Counted from the first letter of the stretch, positions 24,877 through 36,420 are shown. The stretch is 64,000 bases of DNA from Vigna angularis (GCF_016808095.1 NC_068975.1:7442001-7506000), one strand, 5' to 3'. Made by a program: numbers and translations. The notes: a model not told the origin generated them from the letters alone.

Positions 24877-25399
24877 AAGGGTTTGGTCTTGGTGGCATTA
24901 GGGTTTCTGCTAAGGGTTTGAATATGATAATGAAGGGGCAGTTGATGTGGCAAAGCTAATGAGGTGACAACATGTGGTTGAGCAACTGAGGAGTACCAAG
25001 ATCAATGAGGTTGAGCAACTGAGGAGTTCCAACATCTGGTTGAGCAACTGAGGATTGCCATGTAGCATAATTTGAGAGCACCTAACTAGTTAGTGGTGTG
25101 AGGGTAAGAATAGGAAATTTAGGGGGTGTGAGGATTGCCATTTTTGGCCTTAATTTTTGTACATTGACAATTCATTTTCTCACTTTAAATGAATAAAACT
25201 CTAACTTAAGGGGAACAAATAAACATTAGACTATCAAAAAAAAAATTTATGCAACTAAAATTTACTTGTTAAGCCCTTTCAATTCCAAACCCGATAAATC
25301 CAATCGTCACAAATTGAATTTATATCAACCATTTAAGCACAAGAATCTCACTAAAATTTTGAAATTAAATATACAATGTGACCATTTATGCACTCATCA
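24877..25399 (-). repeat. Family C gypsy LTR fragment, minus strand
   Basis: The reverse complement begins TGATGAGTGCATAAATGG at 25399 and shares long stretches with 40320-40710 (gataaatccaatcgtcacaa, atttatgcaactaaaa). It is cut at 24876 by the CACTA end, so only the LTR 5' part remains. It carries three copies of a gttgagcaactgagga unit at about 24977-25061. Confidence 0.55.
24975..25062. repeat. Short tandem repeat, three gttgagcaactgagga units
   Basis: Three spaced copies of gttgagcaactgagga, about 30-45 bp apart, in the LTR fragment beside the CACTA end. Not coding. Confidence 0.75.
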
Positions 25400-25642
25400 C
25401 CTCATCTGACCTTTCCATTTCTTACATCCATTGCTCTATCCACTTCCTCCTCTTTTTGTGTGATTGAGTGTTCCCTTCTGAGCCTTTTCTCCCTCTTCTC
25501 CCTTCTCCTCCCATTCCCTCATGACCCTTTTCTTCTTCCTTTACTAGAACCACCACTGTGGGGCCATGATGCCTCTTCCCTCATTTCTTTCTCCCTTTTT
25601 TATGTTTATCAAATAACGGGGAGAATTAGAGAAAAAGTAGAC
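25400..25642. other. Non-coding spacer left of the solo LTR
   Basis: Pyrimidine-rich text with one short frame (25388-25645) lacking any motif that I recognise. It ends in TAGAC, the left half of the target duplication of the next feature. Confidence 0.4.
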
Positions 25643-26824
25643 TGATGAATCATTATTTTGTACTATTCACTTAGCTTTTCGCACCGAATCTTATTGGTGA
25701 ATTGTGTTTAATTCTCCATTATTGTCTCATTTTCACTAATTGGGCTTAATTTCATCATAATTTATATTTTAATAAATTTGGATTATCTTAATCTAGTTAT
25801 TCTCGTTATTAATTGCAGAACAATTTAGGAATTATGATTAGGACTTCAAGAGGGTTGCCACATCATTTAATTTCATTTTGTAATTTTAATTATTTAAGTT
25901 TTGGACAGATTTGCACCTTTGGGCCTAATTTTAGGTCATATTTTGTAAGAAGCCCATATAGAAGGCATTTTCATCTTTTGGCATTTTAAAACCCCAAACC
26001 AGATTTGGAAAAGGCTCGCCTCCCTCATTTTCACGTTTTTATCCTTTTAGGTTTGGAGCTTGGTGTGTCTTTCTTTCTCTTTCTCTTTAATGAATCATTT
26101 ACATTTTCAAGTGAAAATTTATTTTCGTTTCATACTTCCATTTACGTTTCCAATTTTGTTTCTATATGCAATTTTGTTTTGCACATTTCAGTTTGCGTTT
26201 TGTGCTTTCAATTGCATTTTTAATTCTGTTTTGTTTGCATTTATTGCTGCTCTCTCGTTGTTTAATGTTAGCTTAAGTGTGCTTGGTTGTTCTTAGTGAG
26301 ATTGCTATGTTTTCCTTGAGATTGTTGGTCTATCATGGTGATTTTGTTGTTCTAACCCTGTTCTATATTTGATTATGTTCCATACTTGCAATTGGGTACA
26401 CGCTTAGCTTCCTAATTTGATTTAATCTTCGCTTTGTCAATTAAACCGCATTTGCTTAATCTGTGGCAGCATGGACATGATTAAATGGGAGCACTATGTT
26501 TGCTTAATTTGCATGATTAGTCTTCGCTTAGTTGGTTAATTCATGTTGGATTATGGGTTAAAGGAGTGGGTATTTATTGTTAATTTATGACTGGAAGCAT
26601 TGCAATTGAGCTAGTGACCAACTGTTTTGAATTAATGTTTAAATTGGAAATTTAATTGAGTTAATTTCAAGCCACAAAACTATCCACAAACCCCCTCCCC
26701 CACCAAGTGTTTGATCTAATGACTGAACCAATATTTGGTCCTTGAGAGACGACCTAGGAGTCACTTCCTAGTTTATACTACACTTTAATTGCATATTAAT
26801 TTAATTTGGGTACGACCTCGATCA
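25643..26824 (+). mobile_element. Solo LTR of a Ty3/gypsy element (family B), TSD TAGAC
   Basis: A 1182-bp LTR starting TGATGAATC and ending acgacctcgATCA. It is flanked by the exact 5-bp duplication TAGAC (25638-25642 and 26825-26829). It aligns along its length with the LTR at 41906-43190, which is followed by a genuine primer binding site. A lone LTR inside matching duplications is the expected product of unequal recombination between the two LTRs of a full element. Confidence 0.9.
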
Positions 26825-26829
26825 TAGAC

Positions 26830-28028
26830 GTGTCAGCATCTAGGAGCATGTACTTAGGGAAGTACACCAAAAGTTAGGATAAAATAGAATCGGTAGGAGT
26901 TTCTCAAGATTCTAAGAGTTCATCTTAGGAGTCCATGTTATTGATGTTTACATTCATGTAATATGCTTTGTGTTTTAATCCAAGTTGTTGGTTGTTGCTT
27001 AATTTGTGGTTTATTTGTTTATTTTATCTTTTGTTTAAATATATCTTCGTCTATCATCTTTATCTTTATACACAACATTCTTTTTTTCGATTGTGACCAC
27101 TAACAGGATGCACAAGATAAAAATAATAAATATGTAAAATGCACAATGAACCAAAACACATAAGACTTAAAAATAATGTTGAATTAAAGAAGATTTTATC
27201 GTTTAAATGTGTATTTGCTAAGCATAAAAAGGGAAATATTATTAAAGACAAAATCGTTTGTACACCTAAACGCTCTCATGTTTTGAAGTTTAATCAAATA
27301 ATATTAAAAAGAAATAATAATTATAAAATTACTTAGGTTGGAAACATAAGAATTAGAGCCTAAATCCAAAACACATAAAACCTAGAACAGGAATCCTCAA
27401 CATAGAAAAACTTAAGAAAACACTTATTACTAAAGACAAAATCGTTTATATGCCTAAAGACTCTCATGTTTTGAAGTTTAATCAAATAAAATTAAAACAA
27501 AAGAATAATTAGAAAATTACTTAGGTTGAAAACATAAGACTTAGAGCCTAAATCCAAAACACATAAAACCTAGAACCAGAATCCAACATAGAAAAACTTA
27601 AAAAACACTTACGTTCTTAGGGCATAAAAAAATCTAGGTCAAAACACTCAACGCATGGCAAAATTTTGTTATGCCTAAAGCGTCTAAGAGAGTTGAAGAC
27701 AAACGCTTGATGTTTATCATACCTGGAAAAGATACTCAGCATAGCTCTTGAAAATAGAACAAGTCGAGACAATATCTCTAACAACACACCTTAAAAAACA
27801 TAAAAATTAAAACTTTAAAAGAAAGATTAAACAAGTTAAACCGTATCTGTCTAAAAAGAGACAAAACCAAAAGAACCATTTACTTTACTAAATGATACCA
27901 TGAGCTTAACCAGTACTTTGTCTAATGATGAAGTGACTATATACGCTTGGTATCTTCAGAAAAGAACTTAATTGCAAAATGGTACCTAATAATAGTAATT
28001 CAAAAAGCACTTTGTTGTTCTAACCAAG
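26830..28028. other. AT-rich non-coding DNA between LTRs
   Basis: No convincing gene. Contains an imperfect 188-bp tandem duplication, listed separately. The last five bases before 28029 are CCAAG, a near match to the bases after the compound retrotransposon (GCAAG at 38721). Confidence 0.45.
27244..27615. repeat. 188-bp imperfect tandem duplication
   Basis: Two head-to-tail units starting at aaagacaaaatcgttt (27244 and 27432). They share gtttaatcaaata, agagcctaaatccaaaacac and acatagaaaaactta in the same order, with small differences. Non-coding. Confidence 0.85.
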
Positions 28029-30548
28029 TGATATCGGTTGAAAATACTGTTATCTGTGATATAATTTTGATAATAAATGAACCCTTTTTGACTTAGGAAC
28101 TTGCTTGTTCTCTTGTTTTTAACTTATATTGGTGAATAAGAGTGTTGAGGTTATACTTGAATATTTTATCACTAAATTCCCTTGATTTTATAGGAAACTG
28201 GGATGAATTGGAAGAGGAGTTAAATGTCAAGAAGTTGGAACTCAAAAAGGATAGAAAGAGCATCAGAAGATAAGGCTGCTAAAGGTCGCATGACGCTTGG
28301 GCGCCCTTTTCTAGGGCCCTCGGCGCAGGTGTCTCGCTGTCACGCCTGAGCGCCTTTTCGGGACGCTGAGCGCTAGTCTTCAAGTAACGTTTCATGGCTG
28401 GGCGCCCTTCCTGGGGCGCTGAGCGCTATCCTCTCGAAAGCTCGTCTGGGCGCCCTAAGTAGGGGCGTTGAGCAGTGTATCTTGTGACAGAATTGACACA
28501 AACTCAGATTTTCTCCAACTCTCTAGAGGTAGAATGGATGCGGAAGCACTCCTCTTCAATTTTTAGGGTTTATGTTTCACTCGCATTGCATTGTTCATCT
28601 AGTTCCTCCATGACAAGGGGGAACTAAATTCAGTTTGTTGTTGGGGGATGATGTAACTTGTGAACTCGGACGGTAGCGAAAGGAACCTTCTAGCTAACCG
28701 GGTCAATTCAAACTCACTACATACTCCATGGAATTGAGAACCCGACGTAATTGGTTTTCTCCAGCGGCTCTTTTTCCTATATTCTGATGGCCCTGCTACG
28801 TCTGCCCACTACAGAACAGGCCTGACTCCCGTGAGCAGGTCCGCTGGCTCTTAGTATGGCTTTTGACTTTTCTGATCCGGCATGATAACAACTCGAACTA
28901 AACTTCTATTCTTTCAAGAGCAAGAGAAGGGCACCGAGATCCCGCGTAAGCGTCGTTTTCCCGTTGCCAATAGGATCGACTTGGGTAGTAAGATTCAATT
29001 GTGAGATTAAAAAATACGAAAGTAAGGGGCCGGAAATCTTGGGATCAAAAGGTTGTTCTAAAGGACTGTAAATCCTTGCTCCTAGGATCCAAGAAGGGCT
29101 TTTTGGTTTTCAAATTCCTAATTACATAACTTACTACCCTACTAGTGTAGTGTCTACTGACTGTTGTATTTTTGTTGAGTAGGTCGGGGGAAGCTACCGC
29201 TTATACGACAGCTCTGCTTCCCCGTCTTGCTTCTGGCAAAGCTTCTACTTTGCTTGCTTCTCTCGCGCTTGCTTGCGCGAAGGCTTAGAAAGTCCTTTTC
29301 GCTAGGTCCAAAAGCTTCCGTCAAAGCGAAAGATCTGATCCAACTGAAATCCCGCATATCCGCTGCGCTCAATATGCGGCTACGGCTAGGCGATCATATC
29401 GTGCCATAAAACTCTTTTTTATGTATAGAGAGACCCCCTAGATATACAGATAGAATAGATGTTCATGGATAGACAGACATTCCATTGATTCTTAGTTTTG
29501 GGGCTCGTCGATCCAAATGAATCATTCTTGTGGTCTCTCTTCGCCCTCCGCCCCGAAACTGACCCACAGCACAGCGCCCATTCGCTTCGCGCGCGGGAAG
29601 GCAACGAAGTTCAGTTCATGAGACCGCGGCGGAGTGGAGCAGCCGCGACACGAAGTTCCTTACCTTAGCTGGATCTCGCTGGTGCCACCTAAACGGTAAG
29701 TAGGCGACGGATGTGTGACGTTTGGAGTTGTCGTTCGTGCACCTGTCCCCAATGGAAGAATGAGTGATCCGTTCCCCTGCGGATCATGGCCTTACCACTC
29801 GGTCCCCGATGGCCAGCGGGGGATTCGGTATAGCAGCTTACGTTTTTTTGCGCTGCGCGTTCCCGCTGGACTGGACACGTGTTAGCTTTAGGAAGTATGG
29901 TTCCGAAATGTATTTGAAATTGTTTTAATTATTTATGCTTCTTTCCTTAATTGTTAGGGATTTTCTCCTTTTCTCTATGTTTGTTATGTTTTGATCATTC
30001 ATGGCATGATTTTATGGTCTTCTTTGTTATTGGGGAATACCTAGAAACCACGATCTAGAAAATTTCTCCCAAAAGCAGTATTGCTCAGGGATGGGGATAT
30101 GACTTTTGGTCATCTTAAGCTTCTAATCGTAATTCATAATTAATTATTAGGGATGCAAGGTATTGTGGTCTAGTAATTAAGGATAGGCTTTCTTCGTCGA
30201 GGGATCGGGTTTTAAGTAATTTAGAAAGTGATGTTAACAATTGTATGAAGAAGATGAATTCTTATATATATGAGAGTAAACTAGGTGAAATCTAAACCCC
30301 AACAAAATACCCATCTCATAATTTCAATATCATTCATTCACCTTTTTGTTTTTCGTCAATTGATCAAAACTGCATTCCTATTTATTTTCTTGTTTTTGCA
30401 TTCAAAATCCTAAATTGTTCTTGAACAGTCTTAATTAGTTGAATAATTACACAACTGTTTAGTGTCGTGAGTCCTCTAGGATACGAAACTTGGTCTTACC
30501 ATTTTATAGTACTTGATACAATTCGGTACACTTGCCAACATCTTAACA
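28029..30548 (+). repeat. Family A LTR 1, split by a foreign insert
   Basis: LTR sequence occupies 28029-28667 and 29908-30548. It starts TGATATCGGTTG and ends catcttAACA. Removing 28668-29907 restores about 1280 bp collinear with LTR 2. Compared with LTR 3, about two bases were lost at the junction. Confidence 0.85.
28668..29907. other. Probable mitochondrial DNA insertion (NUMT)
   Basis: About 1240 bp that differs sharply from its surroundings: balanced GC, no repeats, and a style typical of plant mitochondrial genomes (ggcgatcatatcgtgcc, cttcgcgcgcgggaagg, cggtccccgatggccagcgg, ggatcatggccttaccactc). Its borders fall exactly inside an otherwise continuous LTR. I cannot name the mitochondrial locus, and I see no complete gene or tRNA in it. 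Short frames at 29154-29604 lack motifs that I recognise. A plastid or bacterial source is less likely but not excluded. Confidence 0.65.
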
Positions 30549-30554
30549 AGTTTT

Positions 30555-30572
30555 TGGCGCCGTTGCAGGGGA
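30555..30572 (+). promoter_or_regulatory. Retrotransposon primer binding site (tRNA-Asp type), internal region 1
   Basis: TGGCGCCGTTGCAGGGGA lies six bases after the LTR end. It is close to the complement of the plant tRNA-Asp 3' end, used to prime minus-strand DNA in Athila/Tat-type gypsy elements. One or two changes are present. Confidence 0.8.
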
Positions 30573-30908
30573 CTCGTGGTTTAAACTATACTTTTGTGTG
30601 ATTCTTAACCGATTAGACTTTATGTTTAATTTTATATTTTTTTTTTATCATTTCATCTTTTTATCCTTAATTTATATTTTATCTTTAGTTTTATCTTTTT
30701 TATTTGTTAGTGCTAATGTGGTGCTCTAGTGTTTTGTTCTCTAGCGTATGTAGGGTACAATTTGGACTAAAAGCACAAAAGTATCTGAACCTCTTCTTGC
30801 AGGTCTGGACAATAGAAGAAGAAAAAGGAGGAACATGACATCGAGAGAACTTGTCCCTTCTCTTGAGACTCTTTTACAGTCATCACCTCTGACTAGGAAA
30901 AAGAAGAT

Positions 30909-31408
30909 ATGGCTGAAGGGCATAATGGTAGACGTACCCTGGCAGATTATGAAACAGTTATTGGCCCTCATCATTTTAATAGCATTGCAAGGCCAAGGTT
31001 TAATGCTGCAAATATGGAGATGAAGCCTGCTTTGATTCAATTGGTGAAGAGCAACCAATTCAATGGATTATCACGTGAAAATCCATATGAGCATCTGACC
31101 ACATTCAATGAGATATGCAATACTGTGAAGATCAATGATGTGCCAAATGAAGCTATTAAACTTATCTTGTTCCCTTTCTCTTTGGGAGGCAATGTAAGAT
31201 GTGGTTGAACTCTTTTCCAAAGAACAACTTTATTGAGTGGGAAGCCATGGTTGCAAAGTTTCTAAACAAATACTTCCCAAAATCAAAGGTGAACAAAGGT
31301 AAGCAGGAAATTTCTTCTTTCAGGCAGGGAATGGATGAAACATTAGGTCAAGCATGGGACCGATTTAAAGGCTTATTGAGAAAGACGCCTACTCATGGTT
31401 TTGATTAA
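30909..31408 (+). pseudogene. Ty3/gypsy gag, frameshifted
   Basis: Two overlapping frames (30909-31208 and 31199-31408) make up one gag region. The first has LADYETVIGPHHFN, MKPALIQLVKSNQF, HLTTFNEICNTVKI and LILFPFSL. The second has MWLNSFPKNNFIEWEAMVAKF and KYFPKSK, followed by the WDRFKGLLRKTPTHG motif. These match the Retrotrans_gag core of Athila/Tat-type elements. A frameshift near 31200 separates the halves, and stops follow. Downstream (31400-32070) the sequence continues as a broken gag C-terminus. Gag would form the particle. Confidence 0.8.
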
Positions 31409-32072
31409 CCTATAGTATTCATTTTATTCCTTGGAGGTCTAAGCTCATAAACTAAATTGATGCTAGATGCCTCAGTTGGAGGTAATATGAAGTGCAAGAC
31501 TCCAGAGGAAGCCTATGAGTTGATTAAAAATATGGCTACAAATGATAATGACATGCATAGTGAAAGAACTCAACGTCAACAAAAAGGAGTTCTACAACTA
31601 GAATCTCAAGATGCTCTGCTTGCATAGAATAGGATTATGACTCAACAACTGGAGACTCTAATGAAGAAAATCTCTGAATTGCCAAAGGAATTGTAGAATG
31701 TTTCTTAAGCTCAACATCAACTTTGTGAGTTGTGTGGTGGAGAAACTTTGTGAGTTGTGTGGTCGAGATCATATCAATGGACAGTGAGCCATGCAAGCTA
31801 TTACCCAAGAAGAAGTCAATTTTATGCGTAATCAAGGTCGCTAACGTAACTATAACCAAGGGTGGAAACCTCACCCAAGCATGGGTCAAGGACAAGCTGG
31901 ACAATTCAATAGACCACCACAACAACAATGGAAACCACAACCCTCCTTATTTGACAGAACTACAAAGCTAGAGGAGACACAATAGTTCATGCAAGTGTCA
32001 ATCTGCAATCACAAAAGCATTGAAGCTGCCTTTAGAAATTTGGAGATACAGGTTGGTTAATTAGCTAAGAAG

Positions 32073-32450
32073 ATGGAGGAGATGCCTAACAGGAGTTTTG
32101 GGGCTAATATGGAAGTTAACCCTAAGGATGAGTGCAATGCCATTATGACTAGGAGTGGTACGATGTTAGATGAGAGAAAAGTTGAGAGAAAAGAAAAAGC
32201 TGAGTTAAGTGAAAAAGAAAAGATGAATAAAGAGAGAAAAGAAGAGGTTGAGAGAAAAGATGTTGAGAAAGATGACAGGAAAGAGAAAGGAGAAGAGGAT
32301 GAGAAAAAAAAAGAGAAAATAATTGAGAAGCCCCTTCCTTATCCAAAAAGTTTTTCAAAGACTGAAAAAGAGAAACAATTTGGGCATTTTATGGAGATCT
32401 TCAAGCAATTGGAGATTATTATGCCTTTGACTGAAGCACTATAGCAAATT
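32073..32450 (+). pseudogene. Lys/Glu-rich gag-protease linker
   Basis: A 123-codon frame with the typical gag C-terminal cue NAIMTRSGTML, then a long run of K, E and R (about residues 35-90), then PLPYPKSFSKTEKEKQFGHFMEIFKQL split by no stop, which is the usual lead-in to the protease in plant gypsy polyproteins. It ends at a TAG before the protease frame, so the polyprotein is broken here. The charged stretch is low complexity. Confidence 0.65.
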
Positions 32451-32546
32451 CCTGCTTATGCGAAGCATATGAAGAAACTCCTCAATAAGAAGAAGAAATA
32501 TCTAGAAGAGGAAACAATTGAAGTGTAGGGCAATTGTAGAGCTATT

Positions 32547-32990
32547 ATGCAGAAGACTCTCCCTCCAAAATTGAAAGATCCGGGGAGTTTCATCATTCCT
32601 TGTAACATTGGAAACCATGATATAGTGAAGGCTCTTATTGATTTAGGGGCTAGCATCAACCTAATGCCCCTATCTATGCTTAAAAAGATTGGTGGTCTTG
32701 AAGTCAAGCCAATAAGAATGCTGCTTCATTTGGTAGATAGGTCCGTCAAATACCGTTATGGTGTGGTAGAAGACGTGGTGGTGAAGATTGATAAACTCCA
32801 ATTCCCGGTGGACTTTGTAGTGATGGAGATGGAGGAAAATGCAGAGGTACCACTCATCCTTGGACGATCATTCATGAAGACAGCTAAGGTTGTCATTCAT
32901 GTAGATGATGGAGTCTTAACATTGAAGGACCAAGAAAGAGAGGTAACTTTCAATGTTTTTGAAGCTGGGCAGCTAATTCAAGAAAAGTAG
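32547..32990 (+). pseudogene. Ty3/gypsy aspartic protease (retropepsin) domain
   Basis: A 147-codon frame with a retropepsin pattern: PGSFIIPCNIG, the active-site region ALIDLGASINLMPLSM (the catalytic triplet reads DLG, as is common in these elements), the flap-region FPVDFVVMEM and the LILGRSFMKTA box. It would cleave the gag-pol polyprotein. It ends at a stop after GQLIQEK. Instead of reverse transcriptase, only a short tail follows, so pol has been lost. Confidence 0.8.
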
Positions 32991-33053
32991 ACTAGTCTTA
33001 AAACAACAGATGAAGTTCTATCAGTTACTAGTCTACCTGATAAAGCTGCCAAG

Positions 33054-33410
33054 TTGGTCAAAAAGGGCCTTAGCTGTTTCTCTATAAAAGTGGAAAAAGA
33101 GGACGAAGAGAAGGAAGAAAGACTGGTTCACCAACACCGTGATGTGAAAAGTGATGAACCCATACCTGGCACACCAATGAAATTCAAGAACAGGTTATGG
33201 GTTATCAAGGATATTAAAGCAAAGGAAGTTTTTGAGATTGAGGCTCCTTACTCTAGGAGAGTCAAGTTGGTGACAAGAAAATTGTTGAGATTTTGTTGGT
33301 GTCATGAAGGAAGGAGGAACGCCAACATTAAAGATCTAGATTGAGTTTAATGGTGTCAGGCTCGTGACATTAAACAAGCGCTTATTGGGAGGCAACCCAA
33401 TTTCTGACTT
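33054..33410 (+). pseudogene. Residual pol C-terminus and end-of-coding block
   Basis: A 96-codon frame with the segment FEIEAPYSRRVKLVTRKLLRF, followed by text ending in gacattaaacaagcgc and gggaggcaaccca. The latter is the standard sequence just after the pol stop in Athila/Tat-like elements. The reverse transcriptase, RNase H and integrase that should precede it are missing. A similar piece is at 36185-36412. Confidence 0.6.
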
Positions 33411-33469
33411 TTTCTTTTTAATTTATTATTTGTGTGGTTTGGATTTGATTTTGCTTTACAGTAATGATA

Positions 33470-33735
33470 GCATCTACTGATGAATGCTACTAGATTAAAT
33501 CATCTACTGATGGATGCTATGATGATGAAGATTTAGATGATAACATCTACTAATGGATGCTGCTATGATGAGGGTGATGAATGATAGCATCTACTGATGG
33601 ATGCTATGTGATTAAGCGTCTATAGATGGATGCTACTGACGACATCTACTTATGGATGCCAATGTAGATGAGAAAGATCAGCATCAACTGATGGATGCTG
33701 ATAAGATGAAAGCATTTACTGATGGATGCTTCTTG
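33470..33735. repeat. Array of short palindromes (gcatctactgatggatgc), internal region 1
   Basis: About eight spaced units of the form (a)gcatc-8 bases-gatgc(t). Each can fold into a short stem-loop with a 5-6 bp stem. The array lies between the end of coding sequence and the next LTR. Confidence 0.8.
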
Positions 33736-33991
33736 ATCAGGATTTTTATGTTTATGCTTATTTTGTTTTTATTTTAGCTTGCTTATGTACTTGGTTTAAT
33801 GAATTGTACTGTAATGGTTCTATATGATGTGATAAATTGTTGTTTGTGATAAGTAAGATTCTTGTGTTTGCTCCACTGTTTTATGATGCATGTTGAGTTA
33901 ATGATTGGTGAGGCTTTTAAGCATAGACGATGGTTGCTCATAATTTTGTTAAAAACAGATGCATGATTTCAATTGTGATTAATATGCTGGG

Positions 33992-35279
33992 TGATAACGG
34001 TTGAAAATACCATTATCTGTGATTCAATTTTTATATTAAATCAACCTTTTTTGACTTAGAAGCTTGCTTGAACTCATGTTTTTAGTTTAGTTTTGTGAAT
34101 AAGTGAGTAGAGGGTATACTTGATGATTTTGTCACTAATTTCCTTTGATTTTGTAGGTTATTAGTATGATTTGGAAGAAGAGAAAAACTAACAATAGGTT
34201 GGAATTCAAGAGGGACAGCTAAAACATCAAAAAAGGAGCACAAGAGGTCACGCTGGGCGCTTGGAAGCCCCATTTTGGGTGAGCGCCAGTTTGTGTAGTG
34301 CAGGGCGCCTAAGCGCCAGAGTCGGGGCGTCTGAGCGTCAGTTTTGTCCCGCACCACGCCTAGGCACCCCACTTAGGGTGCTGAGCGCCAACGACGTGGA
34401 CTTGGACCCGTTTTCTGTTATTATTTTGATCTATTTAAGGACTTGGACGTCCTAGGGATTGTATCTTTTGATGGCATAAGCACAGAAACACACATTTCAC
34501 CCCTTTGAGGGTAGATTTGGGGATGTGACACGTTTCTATCTCTTCCATTATTTCATTCCATTGTTCATCTAGTTTTTCCAGGACAATCGAGAACTAAACC
34601 TTATTTTTTGTTGGGGAAGATGTAACCTCTAAACTCTCATGTATTTGAATTGATTCTTATTTATTTATGCTTCTTTCATCAATTGTAAGGGTTTTTCTTC
34701 TTTTCTCAATGCATGTTATGTTTAACTCATTCATGGCATGATTATTGATTTTCGTGATATGGACACATACGGGGAAACCTAGATCTGGAGAATTTTCTCC
34801 TAAAAGCAGTATTGCCTAGACATAGGGATATGAGTTTTGGTCATTTTAAGCTTCTAATCATAATGTAGAATTAATTACTAGTGATACAAGACATTGTGAT
34901 ATAGTAATTAAGGATAGGCTTTCTTCGCCGAGACATCGGGTTTTAAGTAATTTAGAAAGTGATGTTAACAATTGAATAAAGAAGATGAATTCTTATATGC
35001 ACGAGAGTAGAGTAGGTGAATCTAAACCCCAACAACATACTCGTCTCATATTTTCAACTTCATCCATTCATTCTAGTGTTTAGCCTCAATTGATCAATTT
35101 GCATTCATATTTACTTTCTTGTTTTACATTCAAAAACCCCTAAATTGTTCTTCAAAAGGCTTAATTAGTTGAGTAGTCTCATAATTGTTTACTGTCGTGA
35201 GTCCTTTGGGAAACGATACTTGGTCTTACCATTTTATTATTACTTGATACAATTTGGTACACTTGCCGACATCTTAACA
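33992..35279 (+). repeat. Family A LTR 2 (intact)
   Basis: 1288 bp, TGATAACGGTTG to cgacatcttAACA. It is joined directly to the ttaatatgctggg text that in internal region 2 continues for another 830 bp, so the end of internal region 1 was deleted or bypassed by recombination. Confidence 0.9.
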
Positions 35280-35285
35280 AGTTTT

Positions 35286-35303
35286 TGGCGTTGTTGCCGG
35301 GAA
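35286..35303 (+). promoter_or_regulatory. Retrotransposon primer binding site (tRNA-Asp type), internal region 2
   Basis: TGGCGTTGTTGCCGGGAA lies six bases after LTR 2. It is close to the complement of the tRNA-Asp 3' end. Confidence 0.8.
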
Positions 35304-35350
35304 CTCGTGGTTTAAACTATACTTTGGTGTGATTCTTAACTGATTAGAAT

Positions 35351-35860
35351 TTATCTTTTTATCTTTTTATCTTTTTGTCTTTTTGTCTTTTTGTCTTTTT
35401 ATCTTTTTATCTTTTTATCTTTTTATCTTTTTATCTTTTTATCTTTTTATCTTTTTATCTTTTTATCTTTTTATCTTTTTATCTTTTTATCTTTTTATCT
35501 TTTTATCTTTTTATCTTTTTATCTTTTTATCTTTTTATCTTTTTATCTTTTTATCTTTTTATCTTTTTATCTTTTTATCTTTTTATCTTTTTATCTTTTT
35601 ATCTTTTTATCTTTTTATCTTTTTATCTTTTTATCTTTTTATCTTTTTATCTTTTTATCTTTTTATCTTTTTATCTTTTTATCTTTTTATCTTTTTATCT
35701 TTTTATCTTTTTATCTTTTTATCTTTTTATCTTTTTATCTTTTTATCTTTTTACCTTTTTATCTCTTTACCTTTTTATCTCTTTACCTTTTATCTTTTTA
35801 CCTTTTATCTTTTTACCTTTTTATCTTTTTACCTTTTTATCTTTTTATATTTTTATCTTT
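35351..35860. repeat. Expanded ATCTTTTT octanucleotide microsatellite
   Basis: About 44 perfect tandem copies of the 8-mer atcttttt (about 35401-35752), flanked by variants (gtcttttt before; acctttttatctcttt after). Because 8 is not a multiple of 3, all three plus frames stay open with Leu/Phe/Ile/Ser/Tyr repeats; these are not genes. The matching stretch in internal region 1 (30630-30700) has only a few irregular copies. Confidence 0.95.
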
Positions 35861-35939
35861 AATTTTTATTTTTTTATCTTTAACTTTTATCTTTTTATCT
35901 TTAAATTTTTTTTCTCTTCTTTAATTTTATCTTTTTTAT

Positions 35940-36420
35940 CTGTTAGTGCTAATTGGGTGCTTTAGTGCAGTGTTCTTTAGTGTTTGTAGAATAAAATCCG
36001 AAAGTTTGTACTAGGAGCACAAGATCATCAAAAAGAGTAGAAGACTGAAGAATGTCACAGGGCGCGCCTAGTTACCCCTCAAAGGGCCTTCAGCGTAGGA
36101 TGTCACACATCACCGCCTGGGCACCCCATTGAGGGCGTTGAGCGCCAGACTTCAAGTGCAACTAGAATCTTTCTTTTTAGGTCTGGAAGTAGAGAAGACT
36201 GCCAATAGTAGATGAAGAAGGCAAATAATGAAGAGAAACTAGTTCATCAAGACTATCTGCATGAAAATAATGAACCCTACCTTAACAAACTAGTGAAATT
36301 CAAGAACAAGTTATGGGTGATGAAAGATATTAAAGATAATGGAGTGATTGAGATTGAGGCTCCTTATTCAAGGAGAGTAAAGACGGTGACTAGGAAACTG
36401 TTGAAGTTATGAAAGAGAGA
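35940..36420 (+). pseudogene. Residual coding fragment of internal region 2
   Basis: After leader text shared with internal region 1 (gttagtgctaat.tggtgctttagtg), the region jumps to a piece resembling the residual pol tail, with KFKNKLWVMKDIKDNGVIEIEAPYSRR split by no stop. All of gag and the protease are deleted. Ends with a TGA at 36410-36412. Confidence 0.6.

Noticed and set aside
29154..29604. Short ORFs inside the organelle-like insert
   Set aside because: They overlap in opposite strands, have no motif that I recognise and lie in a nuclear insertion inside an LTR; I could not link them to a named mitochondrial gene.
33470..33735. Spaced short repeats that might suggest a CRISPR array
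   Set aside because: The units are degenerate palindromes in a plant retrotransposon 3' region with uneven spacing and no cas genes; the genome is eukaryotic.
35375..35965. Three overlapping plus-strand open frames of 159-196 codons
   Set aside because: They are translations of the ATCTTTTT microsatellite in all three frames; no gene-like composition.
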